From contig NZ_JQMQ01000005.1 of NCBI RefSeq assembly GCF_000744815.1, positions 3,418,055 to 3,482,054 on the forward strand: a DNA stretch of 64,000 bases. The letters run 5' to 3'. The position numbers and the translations under genes are program-made. Every line of letters begins with the position of its first letter. The first letter of the stretch is position 1. This stretch comes from Phaeacidiphilus oryzae TH49 (GTDB lineage: Bacteria > Actinomycetota > Actinomycetes > Streptomycetales > Streptomycetaceae). A model generated the notes under the pieces. It was not told the origin of the DNA and searched no databases. It was given only the letters and a program-made list of their open reading frames with translations. Below are positions 11,395-18,326 of this stretch, in pieces.

Positions 11395-11476
11395 GGGGGG
11401 TGGCGGATGGCGTTGTGGCGGGTGGCGCTGTGCGTGCGACGGCCGGCGCGTGCGACGGCCCGCGGCCGGCGGCCGG

Positions 11477-12025
11477 CTATGCGCTCTCGGCGTAACCGAG
11501 GGAGACGTCGGCCCAGTCGAGCGCGGTGACCACCGCGTGCTTGAGCGCGGTGGCGCTCCAGGTCGAGTCGAACTCCAGGGGAAGGACGGAGGTGACCGAC
11601 TCGAGGGTGGAGATCATCGGGGTGTGCGCGACCGCGCGGTCGACCAGCAGGACCACCGGCTTCCGCATCGCCGAGACCCAGCCGAGCTCCAGGCCGACCC
11701 CGGCCGAGAGCGGCGAACCGACGTAGGCGAAGGCCAGGTCGGCGGACTGCATGGCGCGGAAGGGGGACGGCGCCCGGCGCTCCGGGGCCACGCCGCGGGT
11801 GACCCAGGCCTCGTCGTGGTGGGTGCTGTAGACCGCCACGCCGGCGTCCAGCAGGGCGTCCCGCAGGGCGGTGATCCGGCTCCGCAGCGGGAGGGTGAAG
11901 ACGGTGTCGGCGGGTCCGGTAAGCCGCAGTGAGGGGGCGGCCAGGAAGACCCGCAACCGCCGCGGATCGACCGACGGTTCAGTGGTGAGCAGGGCCTCAG
12001 GGCCGAGCAACTGCTTCTCGGTCAT
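11477..12025 (-). CDS. Nucleoside 2-deoxyribosyltransferase-like protein
   Basis: A 182-residue protein with VFLAAPS near residue 27, QSADLAFAYVGSPLSAG, GLELGWVSAMRKPVVLLVD (about 115-140) and a C-terminal helix. The arrangement of a sugar-binding first strand, a central Asp-Leu-Ala strand, a Glu in the xELGxA turn and a KPVxLL strand is that of the nucleoside 2-deoxyribosyltransferase/nucleotide hydrolase fold. Substrate is unknown; base salvage or modified-nucleoside metabolism are options. The start MTEKQLLG follows GGGAG by five bases; the upstream extension to 12133 is not domain-like. It lies downstream of the LuxR-type regulator on the same strand, separated by 180 bp that contain three direct repeats. 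Confidence 0.6.
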   Translation of the reverse strand: MTEKQLLGPEALLTTEPSVDPRRLRVFLAAPSLRLTGPADTVFTLPLRSRITALRDALLDAGVAVYSTHHDEAWVTRGVAPERRAPSPFRAMQSADLAFAYVGSPLSAGVGLELGWVSAMRKPVVLLVDRAVAHTPMISTLESVTSVLPLEFDSTWSATALKHAVVTALDWADVSLGYAESA

Positions 12026-12164
12026 GTTGACTCCCGGGGGAAGGAGAGACGCCGGCGCCGGCGACCCGTGGGGGGATGCGCCGAGCCTGCCCCGGGATGT
12101 CCAGCTCCGTCCACGGCGCACCGGTGGCAGCAAACTGCCGGGTAGTGGCCTGAGGCGGTAAGTC

Positions 12165-12204
12165 CGTCAAGTCGTGAATGCGTCAAGTCGCATACACGTC
12201 AAAC
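12165..12204. repeat. Three CGTCAA direct repeats with 16-bp period
   Basis: CGTCAAGTCG occurs at 12165 and 12181, and CGTCAAACGG at 12197, each exactly 16 bases apart (TTGACG on the minus strand). They lie between the end of the regulator gene and the start of the deoxyribosyltransferase-like gene. The repeats could be operator half-sites on one helix face, or overlapping -35 elements (TTGAC). Confidence 0.6.
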
Positions 12205-12207
12205 GGG

Positions 12208-13242
12208 TTACGCGGAGCTCTCGCCCCCCAGCAGCCCCAGCTGCGCCGCCTTCACCCCGGCCTCGAAGCGGCTCTCCGCACCCAACTCCCGCATCAGCGA
12301 GGCGATGTGCCGACGGCAGGTGCGGACGGACATCCCGAGCCGCTTGGCCACGACCTCGTCCTTGAGCCCCTGCGCCAGCAGTCCGACGATCGACCGCTGG
12401 AGGTCGTCGGAGGCGTCCTGGTAGCCCGGTCCGTCCGGGACGAAAGGTATCGCGTTCAACCAGAACTGCTCGAAGAGCGCGCAGAGGAACGAGACGAGCA
12501 CGGGTTCCCGGACGACGACGGCGCCGGGTGTCTCGTCCGGTTTGGTGCGCTTGGGGATGAAGGCGATCTCCCGGTCGAAGATGAACAACTGGTCGGCGAC
12601 CTGGTCGGTCGTCCGGATCTCCGCCCCCACCTCGATCATGGTGGACACATACGCGCGGTAGGAGAGCTCGGTACGGGTGGTGTGCTGGTAGAGCATCCGC
12701 ATCTTGACGCCGCGCCGGGCCGCGTCGGGATCCCTGGCCATGGCGCTCGCGAGCGCGGTCGCCGAGCGCCGTTTGACCGGCTGCACGGTCAGCATCTCCC
12801 GGGAGGCTTTCTCCAGCGTCCGGTTGATCAGCAGCTGGACGTCCTGCGGATCCGTGATCACCTCGACCCCGCCGTCGACCTGCCCCGAGGCCGTGTGTTC
12901 GAGATAGACCGGAAGTAGTTGGTGGAGTCGCTCTCTGATCTCGTCGACGGACCGCCGGTAGTTGCGGATGGCCTCTTCGGCCGGTTCCACCAGCCGGGCG
13001 GCGGCGATCTCGGGGTTGACCGGAAGCAAGCGGTCCGGGTCGTCGATGGCCGGCGTCAGCAAGTGGTGGGCCACGAGTTCGTCACGACAGCGCTTGAGAT
13101 CGGCGTCCCCCAGGTCCGAGACCTCGACGGCCGAACCCCAGCGGAACTCGCCGTCCGCGACGGCCCGCATGTAGATCGCGGTAGCGGTGGAGTCGAGCGT
13201 CGGGAGCTGCCCCATAGCCCGCTCAGACGACGATTCAGTCAC
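12208..13242 (-). CDS. Transcriptional regulator, PLD/TrmB-like sensor domain plus LuxR-type HTH
   Basis: A 344-residue regulator. The N-terminal part (about 1-90) looks like a helical winged-helix/TrmB-like segment. The middle (about 115-275) shows the PLD-like pattern of TrmB-type sensor domains: LINRTLEKASREMLTVQP, MRMLYQHTTRTELSYRAYVSTMIEVGAEIRT, LFIFDREIAFIP. The C-terminal 60 residues are a LuxR/GerE helix-turn-helix (LLAQGLKDEVVAKRLGMSVRTCRRHIASLM). There is no receiver domain, so a small ligand or peptide is the likely input. The GTG at 13242 (MTESSSERAMG) was chosen; a longer GTG start at 13284 is possible. A small exported peptide is encoded divergently 157 bp away, which suggests the pair work together. 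Confidence 0.85.
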   Translation of the reverse strand: MTESSSERAMGQLPTLDSTATAIYMRAVADGEFRWGSAVEVSDLGDADLKRCRDELVAHHLLTPAIDDPDRLLPVNPEIAAARLVEPAEEAIRNYRRSVDEIRERLHQLLPVYLEHTASGQVDGGVEVITDPQDVQLLINRTLEKASREMLTVQPVKRRSATALASAMARDPDAARRGVKMRMLYQHTTRTELSYRAYVSTMIEVGAEIRTTDQVADQLFIFDREIAFIPKRTKPDETPGAVVVREPVLVSFLCALFEQFWLNAIPFVPDGPGYQDASDDLQRSIVGLLAQGLKDEVVAKRLGMSVRTCRRHIASLMRELGAESRFEAGVKAAQLGLLGGESSA

Positions 13243-13399
13243 GCTTGCCCCGAATTCTTCTCTGGCCGCTTCCAGTACGGCCACTTGTTGCCACCATCGA
13301 ACACTGTGTGGGTTCGCTCGTACCAGTCATTGTGATGGAGTCGGACCAAGGGGGAGGTCCATCCCAGCCACGCGCATCGCACCACAGAAGGGACGCCGC

Positions 13400-13558
13400 A
13401 TGGGTACCAACCGACGTCTTCTCCGGACTGCCGTCGCCGTCCTGATCGCCGGGATCACCGTACTCGCCGGTGCAGGTGTCGCTTCCGCTGACAGCATCTG
13501 GGGAAGCACCACCCAAGCTCACTCGACCGCGGTCGCACCGGCCGACAGCATCTGGTAG
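13400..13558 (+). CDS. Small exported peptide with duplicated ADSIW motif
   Basis: 52 residues: a basic start (MGTNRRLLRT), a hydrophobic core (AVAVLIAGITVLAGAGV) and a signal peptidase I site ASA|D. The predicted mature part is only 22 residues. It begins with DSIW and ends with ADSIW, and each copy is preceded by an A-x-A triplet (ASA and APA). The ATG has an ideal ribosome site (GAAGGGA, 6-7 bases upstream), which decides against the longer upstream frame. A hairpin terminator follows at 15 bp. It is divergent from the PLD/LuxR-type regulator. I know of no family for it; a secreted signal sensed by the neighbouring regulator is an inference. Confidence 0.8.
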   Translation: MGTNRRLLRTAVAVLIAGITVLAGAGVASADSIWGSTTQAHSTAVAPADSIW

Positions 13559-13572
13559 GCACCCGAGAGCTC

Positions 13573-13603
13573 ATCCGGGCCGAAACTCCTCGGCGGCCCG
13601 GAT
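13573..13603 (+). terminator. Hairpin after the DSIW peptide gene
   Basis: ATCCGGGCCG and CGGCCCGGAT form a 10-bp perfect stem around an 11-nt loop, 15 bp after the stop codon. No T-tract follows, as is usual in this group. Confidence 0.75.
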
Positions 13604-13614
13604 GTGAGATGGCT

Positions 13615-13646
13615 GAGGGGCCGTGCTCCCGTGAGCACGGCCCCTC
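13615..13646. terminator. Bidirectional hairpin at the end of the hspR operon
   Basis: GAGGGGCCGTGCTC/GAGCACGGCCCCTC is a 14-bp perfect stem with a 4-nt loop. It lies 19 bp past the hspR stop on the minus strand and also faces the incoming peptide gene. Confidence 0.85.
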
Positions 13647-13664
13647 GGTCGGCTTGCCCAGGCC

Positions 13665-14141
13665 CTATTCGGCGCGGCGCTTCGGCCGCCAGACCACCAG
13701 CGCGCTGGTCTGCTGCACCTGCTGGTAGGGCACCAGGTCCCTCCGGTAGGACGCGTGCACCGCCGCCTCGCGCTGGGTGGCCGCCTCTACGGCGTCCTCG
13801 ACCGCGCCCTGCAGTTCGGCCACCCGCGCCTGCAGCGCGGCCACCTGGTTCTCCAGCTCGATGATCCGCTTGATGCCGGCCAGGTTGATGCCCTCCTCCT
13901 GGGAGAGCCGCTGCACCTCGCGGAGCAGCTGGATGTCGCGAGCCGAGTAGCGCCGTCCGCGCCCCGCCGTACGGTCCGGGGAGACCAGCCCCAACCGGTC
14001 GTACTGCCGCAGGGTCTGCGGATGCAGCCCGCTGAGCTGCGCGGCCACCGAGATGACGTAGACCGCGCTCTCCTCGGTGAGTTCGTACGGGTTGCGGGGC
14101 ATGCCGCCGCCCATACCGCCGCCGCCTCCGACGCCTCTCAT
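13665..14141 (-). CDS. hspR: Heat shock repressor HspR (MerR family)
   Basis: A 158-residue MerR-family repressor. Residues 20-90 form the winged helix: VYVISVAAQLSGLHPQTLRQYDRLGLVSP and GRRYSARDIQLLREVQRLS. A leucine-rich dimerisation coiled coil (about 95-130) follows. In Streptomyces, HspR binds HAIR sites with DnaK as co-repressor and controls dnaK, clpB and lon. Two HAIR sites are visible ahead of dnaK and one ahead of clpB. It is the last gene of the dnaK operon, 6 bp after dnaJ. The Gly/Met-rich lead means an alternative start at MPRNPYEL (14102) is possible. Confidence 0.96.
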   Translation of the reverse strand: MRGVGGGGGMGGGMPRNPYELTEESAVYVISVAAQLSGLHPQTLRQYDRLGLVSPDRTAGRGRRYSARDIQLLREVQRLSQEEGINLAGIKRIIELENQVAALQARVAELQGAVEDAVEAATQREAAVHASYRRDLVPYQQVQQTSALVVWRPKRRAE

Positions 14142-14147
14142 CTCACG

Positions 14148-15335
14148 TCACGCTCCCTCCGCGAGCTTGAACAGCTCCGCCCGCGGGTCCTCCGCGGCCG
14201 TCGCCTGCCGGTACTGCTCCAGCGCCTCCTGCGCCTTGCCGGACACCTGCGGTGGCACCGCCACCTCGACGGTCACCAGCAGGTCCCCGCGGGTCCCGTC
14301 CTTGCGGACGGCGCCCTTGCCGCGGGCCCGCATGGTCCGGCCGTTGGCCGTCCCCGGCGGGAGTTTGAGGGTCACCGGCGGACCGCCCAGCGTCGGCACC
14401 TTGATCGTGCCGCCGAGTGCCGCCTCCGGGAAGCTCACCGGAACCGAGATGGTCAGGTTGTCGCCCTTTCGGCCGAACACCGGATGGGCCTCCACATGCA
14501 CCGTCACGTACAGGTCACCGGGCTGGCCGCCGCGCTCGCCCTGCGCGCCCTTGCCCTTGAGCCGGATCCGCTGGGCGTCCGAGACCCCGGCGGGGATCCG
14601 CACCTGCATGGTCCGGGACGAGGTGGCCCGGCCGCTGCCGTGGCAGACCGGGCAGGGGTCGTCCACGATCAGCCCGCGGCCCTTGCAGTCCCGGCAGGGG
14701 TCGGAGAGGGCGAACCCGCCCTGGCCGCGGCTGACATGGCCGGTACCGACGCAGGTCGGGCAGACCCGCGGGGTGGTGCCGGCCTTGGCGCCGGTGCCCG
14801 AGCAGCTCTTGCAGGCCGCCTGGCTGGTCATCCGGAGCGGGACGGTGGCGCCGTTCACCGCCTCCAGGAAGCTCAGCGTCACCTCGGACTCGACGTCGGC
14901 CCCGCGCCGGGGGCCGGCCGTCCTGGTCCCACCGCGGTTGAACAGCCCGCCGAAGATGTCGCCCAGGCCGCCGCCGCCCGGCGTGCCGAAGCCGCCGCCC
15001 GGGCCGCCCGTGGTGGGGCCGGTGCCGCCGCCGAAGAGGTCGCCGAAGTCGAAGCCGAAGCCGCCCGCCCCGCCGCCCCCGGTGCGGAAGCCGCCGTTGG
15101 CGAAGAGCGTCCGGGCGTCGTCGTACTCCTTGCGCCGCTTGGGGTCGGAGAGGACGTCGTTCGCCTCGCCGATCTCCTTGAAGCGCTCCTCGGCCTTGGC
15201 GTCGCCCTTGTTGGCGTCCGGGTGGAACTCGCGGGCGAGCTTCCGGTACGCCTTCTTGATCTCCGCCGTGGAGGCGTCCTTGGGCACGCCGAGGACCTTG
15301 TAGTAGTCCTTCTCCACATAGTCCTTGGTGCTCAC
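14148..15335 (-). CDS. dnaJ: Co-chaperone DnaJ (type I)
   Basis: A 395-residue J-protein that stimulates DnaK ATPase and delivers substrates. Order: J-domain (about 10-75) with the HPD triad in FHPDANKGD, a Gly/Phe-rich stretch (about 80-150), four CxxCxGxG zinc repeats (CKSCSGTG, CPTCVGTG, CRDCKGRG, CPVCHGSG, about 175-240), and the two C-terminal substrate-binding domains. The length is normal. It lies 78 bp after grpE and 6 bp before hspR in the dnaK operon. Confidence 0.98.
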   Translation of the reverse strand: MSTKDYVEKDYYKVLGVPKDASTAEIKKAYRKLAREFHPDANKGDAKAEERFKEIGEANDVLSDPKRRKEYDDARTLFANGGFRTGGGGAGGFGFDFGDLFGGGTGPTTGGPGGGFGTPGGGGLGDIFGGLFNRGGTRTAGPRRGADVESEVTLSFLEAVNGATVPLRMTSQAACKSCSGTGAKAGTTPRVCPTCVGTGHVSRGQGGFALSDPCRDCKGRGLIVDDPCPVCHGSGRATSSRTMQVRIPAGVSDAQRIRLKGKGAQGERGGQPGDLYVTVHVEAHPVFGRKGDNLTISVPVSFPEAALGGTIKVPTLGGPPVTLKLPPGTANGRTMRARGKGAVRKDGTRGDLLVTVEVAVPPQVSGKAQEALEQYRQATAAEDPRAELFKLAEGA

Positions 15336-15413
15336 CGCGGGACCCTCCTCCTCTCCGCACTACCGCCGGTGGTGCCGGAGGCCGTGCGGCCCCCGACACC
15401 ACCGATACCCGGC

Positions 15414-16133
15414 TCAGTCCTCGTCGGCACCGTCGCCCTTGCCCGAGTCCGCGGACTCGCCCGAGTCCGCCGACGACGAGTCGGCCGAGGAGGCCTCCCC
15501 GTCCGCCGACGCACCCGGCTGCGGCTCCGCGACCGCGACCATGGCGACCCGGATCGTGCGATCACCGATGCGGTACCCCGGCTGCAGGATCTGCACGCAC
15601 GTGGTCTCGGTGACGTCCGAGGAGTAGCTGTGCATCAGGGCCTCGTGCAGCTGCGGGTCGAAGGGCTCGCCCTCCTTGCCGAACTGCTGCAGGCCCAGCT
15701 TGGCCACCACGGTCTCCAGCGACTCGGAGACGGACTTGAATCCGCCGGTGAGCTCGCCGTGGTCGCGGGCCCGGCCGATGTCGTCCAGCACCGGGAGCAG
15801 CTTCTCCAGCAGGTTCGCGATGGCGATCTCCCGGACCGCCACCCGGTCCCGCTCCACCCGCTTGCGGTAGTTCTGGTACTCCGCCTGCAGACGCTGCAGG
15901 TCCTTGGTCCGCTCGTTCAGCTGCTCACGCAGCTGGTCGGCCGAACCGCCCTGGCCGCCGCCGGACTTGGCGTTCCGGCCCGCACCCTTGTCGTCGTCAT
16001 TTCCCCCGGCACCGCCCCCGGCCGGGGCGCCGGGGCCGGCCGCCTTTCCGGCGGCGGCCCCGGCGTCCTCTCCGGCTCCGGAGGAAGCGGCGCCGGGCTT
16101 CTCGTCAAAGCCCTGCGTCTCTTCCTTCGTCAC
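15414..16133 (-). CDS. grpE: Nucleotide exchange factor GrpE
   Basis: A 239-residue exchange factor for DnaK. The first 75 residues are a disordered Ala/Gly-rich lead. A long dimeric coiled coil follows ([30 protein letters not shown]), then the beta-wing domain with [15 protein letters not shown]. The C-terminal 30 residues are Ser/Asp/Ala-rich. The GTG start overlaps the dnaK stop by four bases (GTGA), indicating translational coupling. Confidence 0.97.
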   Translation of the reverse strand: MTKEETQGFDEKPGAASSGAGEDAGAAAGKAAGPGAPAGGGAGGNDDDKGAGRNAKSGGGQGGSADQLREQLNERTKDLQRLQAEYQNYRKRVERDRVAVREIAIANLLEKLLPVLDDIGRARDHGELTGGFKSVSESLETVVAKLGLQQFGKEGEPFDPQLHEALMHSYSSDVTETTCVQILQPGYRIGDRTIRVAMVAVAEPQPGASADGEASSADSSSADSGESADSGKGDGADED

Positions 16134-18001
16134 GCGGCACCGCCCTCACGCTTCTCGTCGTCGACGATCTCGGCGTCCACGACGTCCTCGTCGGCCTTGG
16201 CCTCGGAGGCGCCCTCACCGGCGGCACCGGCCTGCGCGCCCTCGGCGCCCGCCGCCGCGCCCTCGGCACCGCCCTGCGCGTACAGCGCCTGGCCGAGCTT
16301 CTGCGCGGTGGTGGAGACCTTCTCGGTGGCCTCGCGGATCTTCTCGCTGTCGTCGCCCTTGAGGGCTTCCTTCAGCTCGGAGACGGCGGCCTCGACCTCG
16401 GTCTTCACATCGCCCGGCACCTTGTCCTCGTTGTCCTTGAGGAACTTCTCGGTGGTGTAGACGAGCTGCTCGGCCTGGTTGCGGGTCTCGGCGGCCTCGC
16501 GGCGCTTGTGGTCCTCCTCCGCGTACTGCTCGGCGTCCCGCATCATCCGCTCGATGTCGTCCTTCGGCAGCGCGGAGCCGCCGGTGACGGTCATCCGCTG
16601 CTCCTTGCCGGTGCCGAGGTCCTTGGCGGAGACGTGCATGATGCCGTTGGCGTCGATGTCGAAGGTGACCTCGATCTGCGGGACGCCGCGGGGCGCCGGC
16701 GGCAGACCGGTCAGCTCGAACATCCCGAGCTTCTTGTTGTACGCCGCGATCTCGCGCTCGCCCTGGTAGACCTGGATCTGCACGGACGGCTGGTTGTCCT
16801 CGGCCGTGGTGAAGATCTCGGAGCGCTTGGTCGGGATCGTGGTGTTGCGCTCGATGAGCTTGGTCATGATGCCGCCCTTGGTCTCGATGCCGAGGGACAG
16901 CGGGGTGACGTCCAGCAGGAGGACGTCCTTGACCTCGCCCTTGAGGACACCGGCCTGGAGGGACGCGCCGATGGCGACGACCTCGTCCGGGTTCACGCCC
17001 TTGTTCGGCTCCTTGCCGCCGGTCAGCTCCTTGACGAGCTCCGCGACGGCGGGCATCCGGGTGGAGCCGCCGACCATCACAATGTGGTCGATGTCGGACA
17101 GGCTGATGCCGGCGTCCTTGATGACGTTGTGGAACGGGGTCTTGCAGCGGTCCAGCAGGTCCGCGGTCAGCTGCTGGAACTGAGAGCGGGTCAGCTTCTC
17201 GTCCAGGTGCAGCGGGCCCTCGGCGGAGGCCGTGATGTACGGCAGGTTGATGGTGCTCTCGGAGGACGAGGAGAGCTCGATCTTCGCCTTCTCCGCGGCC
17301 TCGCGCAGACGCTGCAGCGCCATCTTGTCCTTGGACAGGTCGACGCCGTGGCCGTTCTGGAACTGCTTGACCAGGTGGTCGACGACCCGCTGGTCCCAGT
17401 CGTCACCACCGAGGTGGTTGTCGCCGTTGGTCGCCTTGACCTCGACCACCCCGTCGCCGATCTCCAGCAGCGAGACGTCGAAGGTACCGCCGCCGAGGTC
17501 GAAGACCAGGATCGTCTGGTCCTCCTTCTCCAGCCCGTAGGCGAGGGCGGCCGCGGTCGGCTCGTTGACGATGCGGAGCACGTTCAGCCCCGCGATCTCG
17601 CCGGCCTCCTTGGTGGCCTGCCGCTCGGCGTCGTTGAAGTACGCCGGGACGGTGATCACCGCGTCGGTGACCTTCTCACCCAGGTAGGACTCGGCGTCCC
17701 GCTTCAGCTTCTGCAGCACGAAGGCCGAGATCTGCTGCGGGTTGAAGTCCTTGTCGTCGATCCGGATCTTCCAGTCGGTGCCCATGTGGCGCTTCACCGA
17801 GCGGATGGTCCGGTCCACGTTGGTCACAGCCTGGCGCTTGGCGACCTCGCCGACCAGCACCTCGCCGTTCTTCGCGAAGGCGACGACGGACGGCGTGGTC
17901 CGGGCGCCCTCGGCGTTGGCGATGACGGTGGGCTCACCGCCCTCCAGAACACTGACGACAGAGTTCGTCGTACCGAGGTCGATACCGACCGCACGAGCCA
18001 T
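16130..18001 (-). CDS. dnaK: Chaperone DnaK (Hsp70)
   Basis: A 623-residue Hsp70 and first gene of the dnaK-grpE-dnaJ-hspR operon. Residues 1-360 are the actin-like ATPase (GIDLGTTNS at 6-14, [27 protein letters not shown]). The linker [16 protein letters not shown] leads to the substrate-binding domain, a helical lid, and a C-terminal EEVD-like acidic end ([15 protein letters not shown]). It folds nascent and damaged proteins and is also HspR's co-repressor, which closes a feedback loop. Two HAIR sites lie about 45-120 bp upstream. Confidence 0.99.
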   Translation of the reverse strand: MARAVGIDLGTTNSVVSVLEGGEPTVIANAEGARTTPSVVAFAKNGEVLVGEVAKRQAVTNVDRTIRSVKRHMGTDWKIRIDDKDFNPQQISAFVLQKLKRDAESYLGEKVTDAVITVPAYFNDAERQATKEAGEIAGLNVLRIVNEPTAAALAYGLEKEDQTILVFDLGGGTFDVSLLEIGDGVVEVKATNGDNHLGGDDWDQRVVDHLVKQFQNGHGVDLSKDKMALQRLREAAEKAKIELSSSSESTINLPYITASAEGPLHLDEKLTRSQFQQLTADLLDRCKTPFHNVIKDAGISLSDIDHIVMVGGSTRMPAVAELVKELTGGKEPNKGVNPDEVVAIGASLQAGVLKGEVKDVLLLDVTPLSLGIETKGGIMTKLIERNTTIPTKRSEIFTTAEDNQPSVQIQVYQGEREIAAYNKKLGMFELTGLPPAPRGVPQIEVTFDIDANGIMHVSAKDLGTGKEQRMTVTGGSALPKDDIERMMRDAEQYAEEDHKRREAAETRNQAEQLVYTTEKFLKDNEDKVPGDVKTEVEAAVSELKEALKGDDSEKIREATEKVSTTAQKLGQALYAQGGAEGAAAGAEGAQAGAAGEGASEAKADEDVVDAEIVDDEKREGGAA

Positions 18002-18046
18002 CGTTCAAACCCTCCATAAGGAGTCGAGCAGAGGTCAACAGCCCGA

Positions 18047-18067
18047 GTTGAGCTGACGAGACTCAAG
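18047..18067 (-). promoter_or_regulatory. HAIR operator 1 upstream of dnaK
   Basis: GTTGAGC-N7-ACTCAAG matches the HspR consensus CTTGAGT-N7-ACTCAAG with two mismatches in the left half. It is the proximal site, 45 bp ahead of the dnaK start. Confidence 0.87.
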
Positions 18068-18098
18068 GGTGCGGCACGGCTCCGGGATTGTCAACAGA

Positions 18099-18119
18099 AC
18101 TGAGTCCAGGCGACTCAAC
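18099..18119 (-). promoter_or_regulatory. HAIR operator 2 upstream of dnaK
   Basis: ACTGAGT-N7-ACTCAAC keeps the 7-bp spacing and the ACTCAA half. It is centred 52 bp (about five helical turns) from operator 1, so the two can be bound on the same face. Confidence 0.75.
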
Positions 18120-18262
18120 TTCCGCGTCGCCCCTGCTCGGGGGCGCGTTGCCGAGGCGCCTTCCCATAAGGGCGGGCCCGACTCGGGTACTGTGACCGGC
18201 CGCATATACGGAACCTCGCACACCGGGCGATAGCTTGCCTTCCGTCAAGTCTGGGCAGGAGC

Positions 18263-18279
18263 TAAGTTACCGATCGGTA
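18263..18279 (+). promoter_or_regulatory. Palindromic operator TAAGTTACC-N4-GGTA upstream of the EtfD-like gene
   Basis: The centre TACCGATCGGTA is a perfect 12-bp palindrome 48 bp before the start codon. The same TAAGTTACC-N4-GGTA string occurs before the acyl-CoA dehydrogenase gene at 51132-51148. The size and symmetry suit a TetR-family repressor; the regulator is not in this window. Confidence 0.65.
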
Positions 18280-18326
18280 CACTCGTTGCCGAAGCCCATC
18301 GACGACCGGGAGACGGAGCAGCACCG

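Noticed and set aside
13187-13399. Upstream extension of the DSIW peptide frame to 123 codons
   Set aside because: The internal ATG at 13400 has an ideal ribosome site and starts a perfect signal peptide. The upstream part is antisense to the regulator's start.
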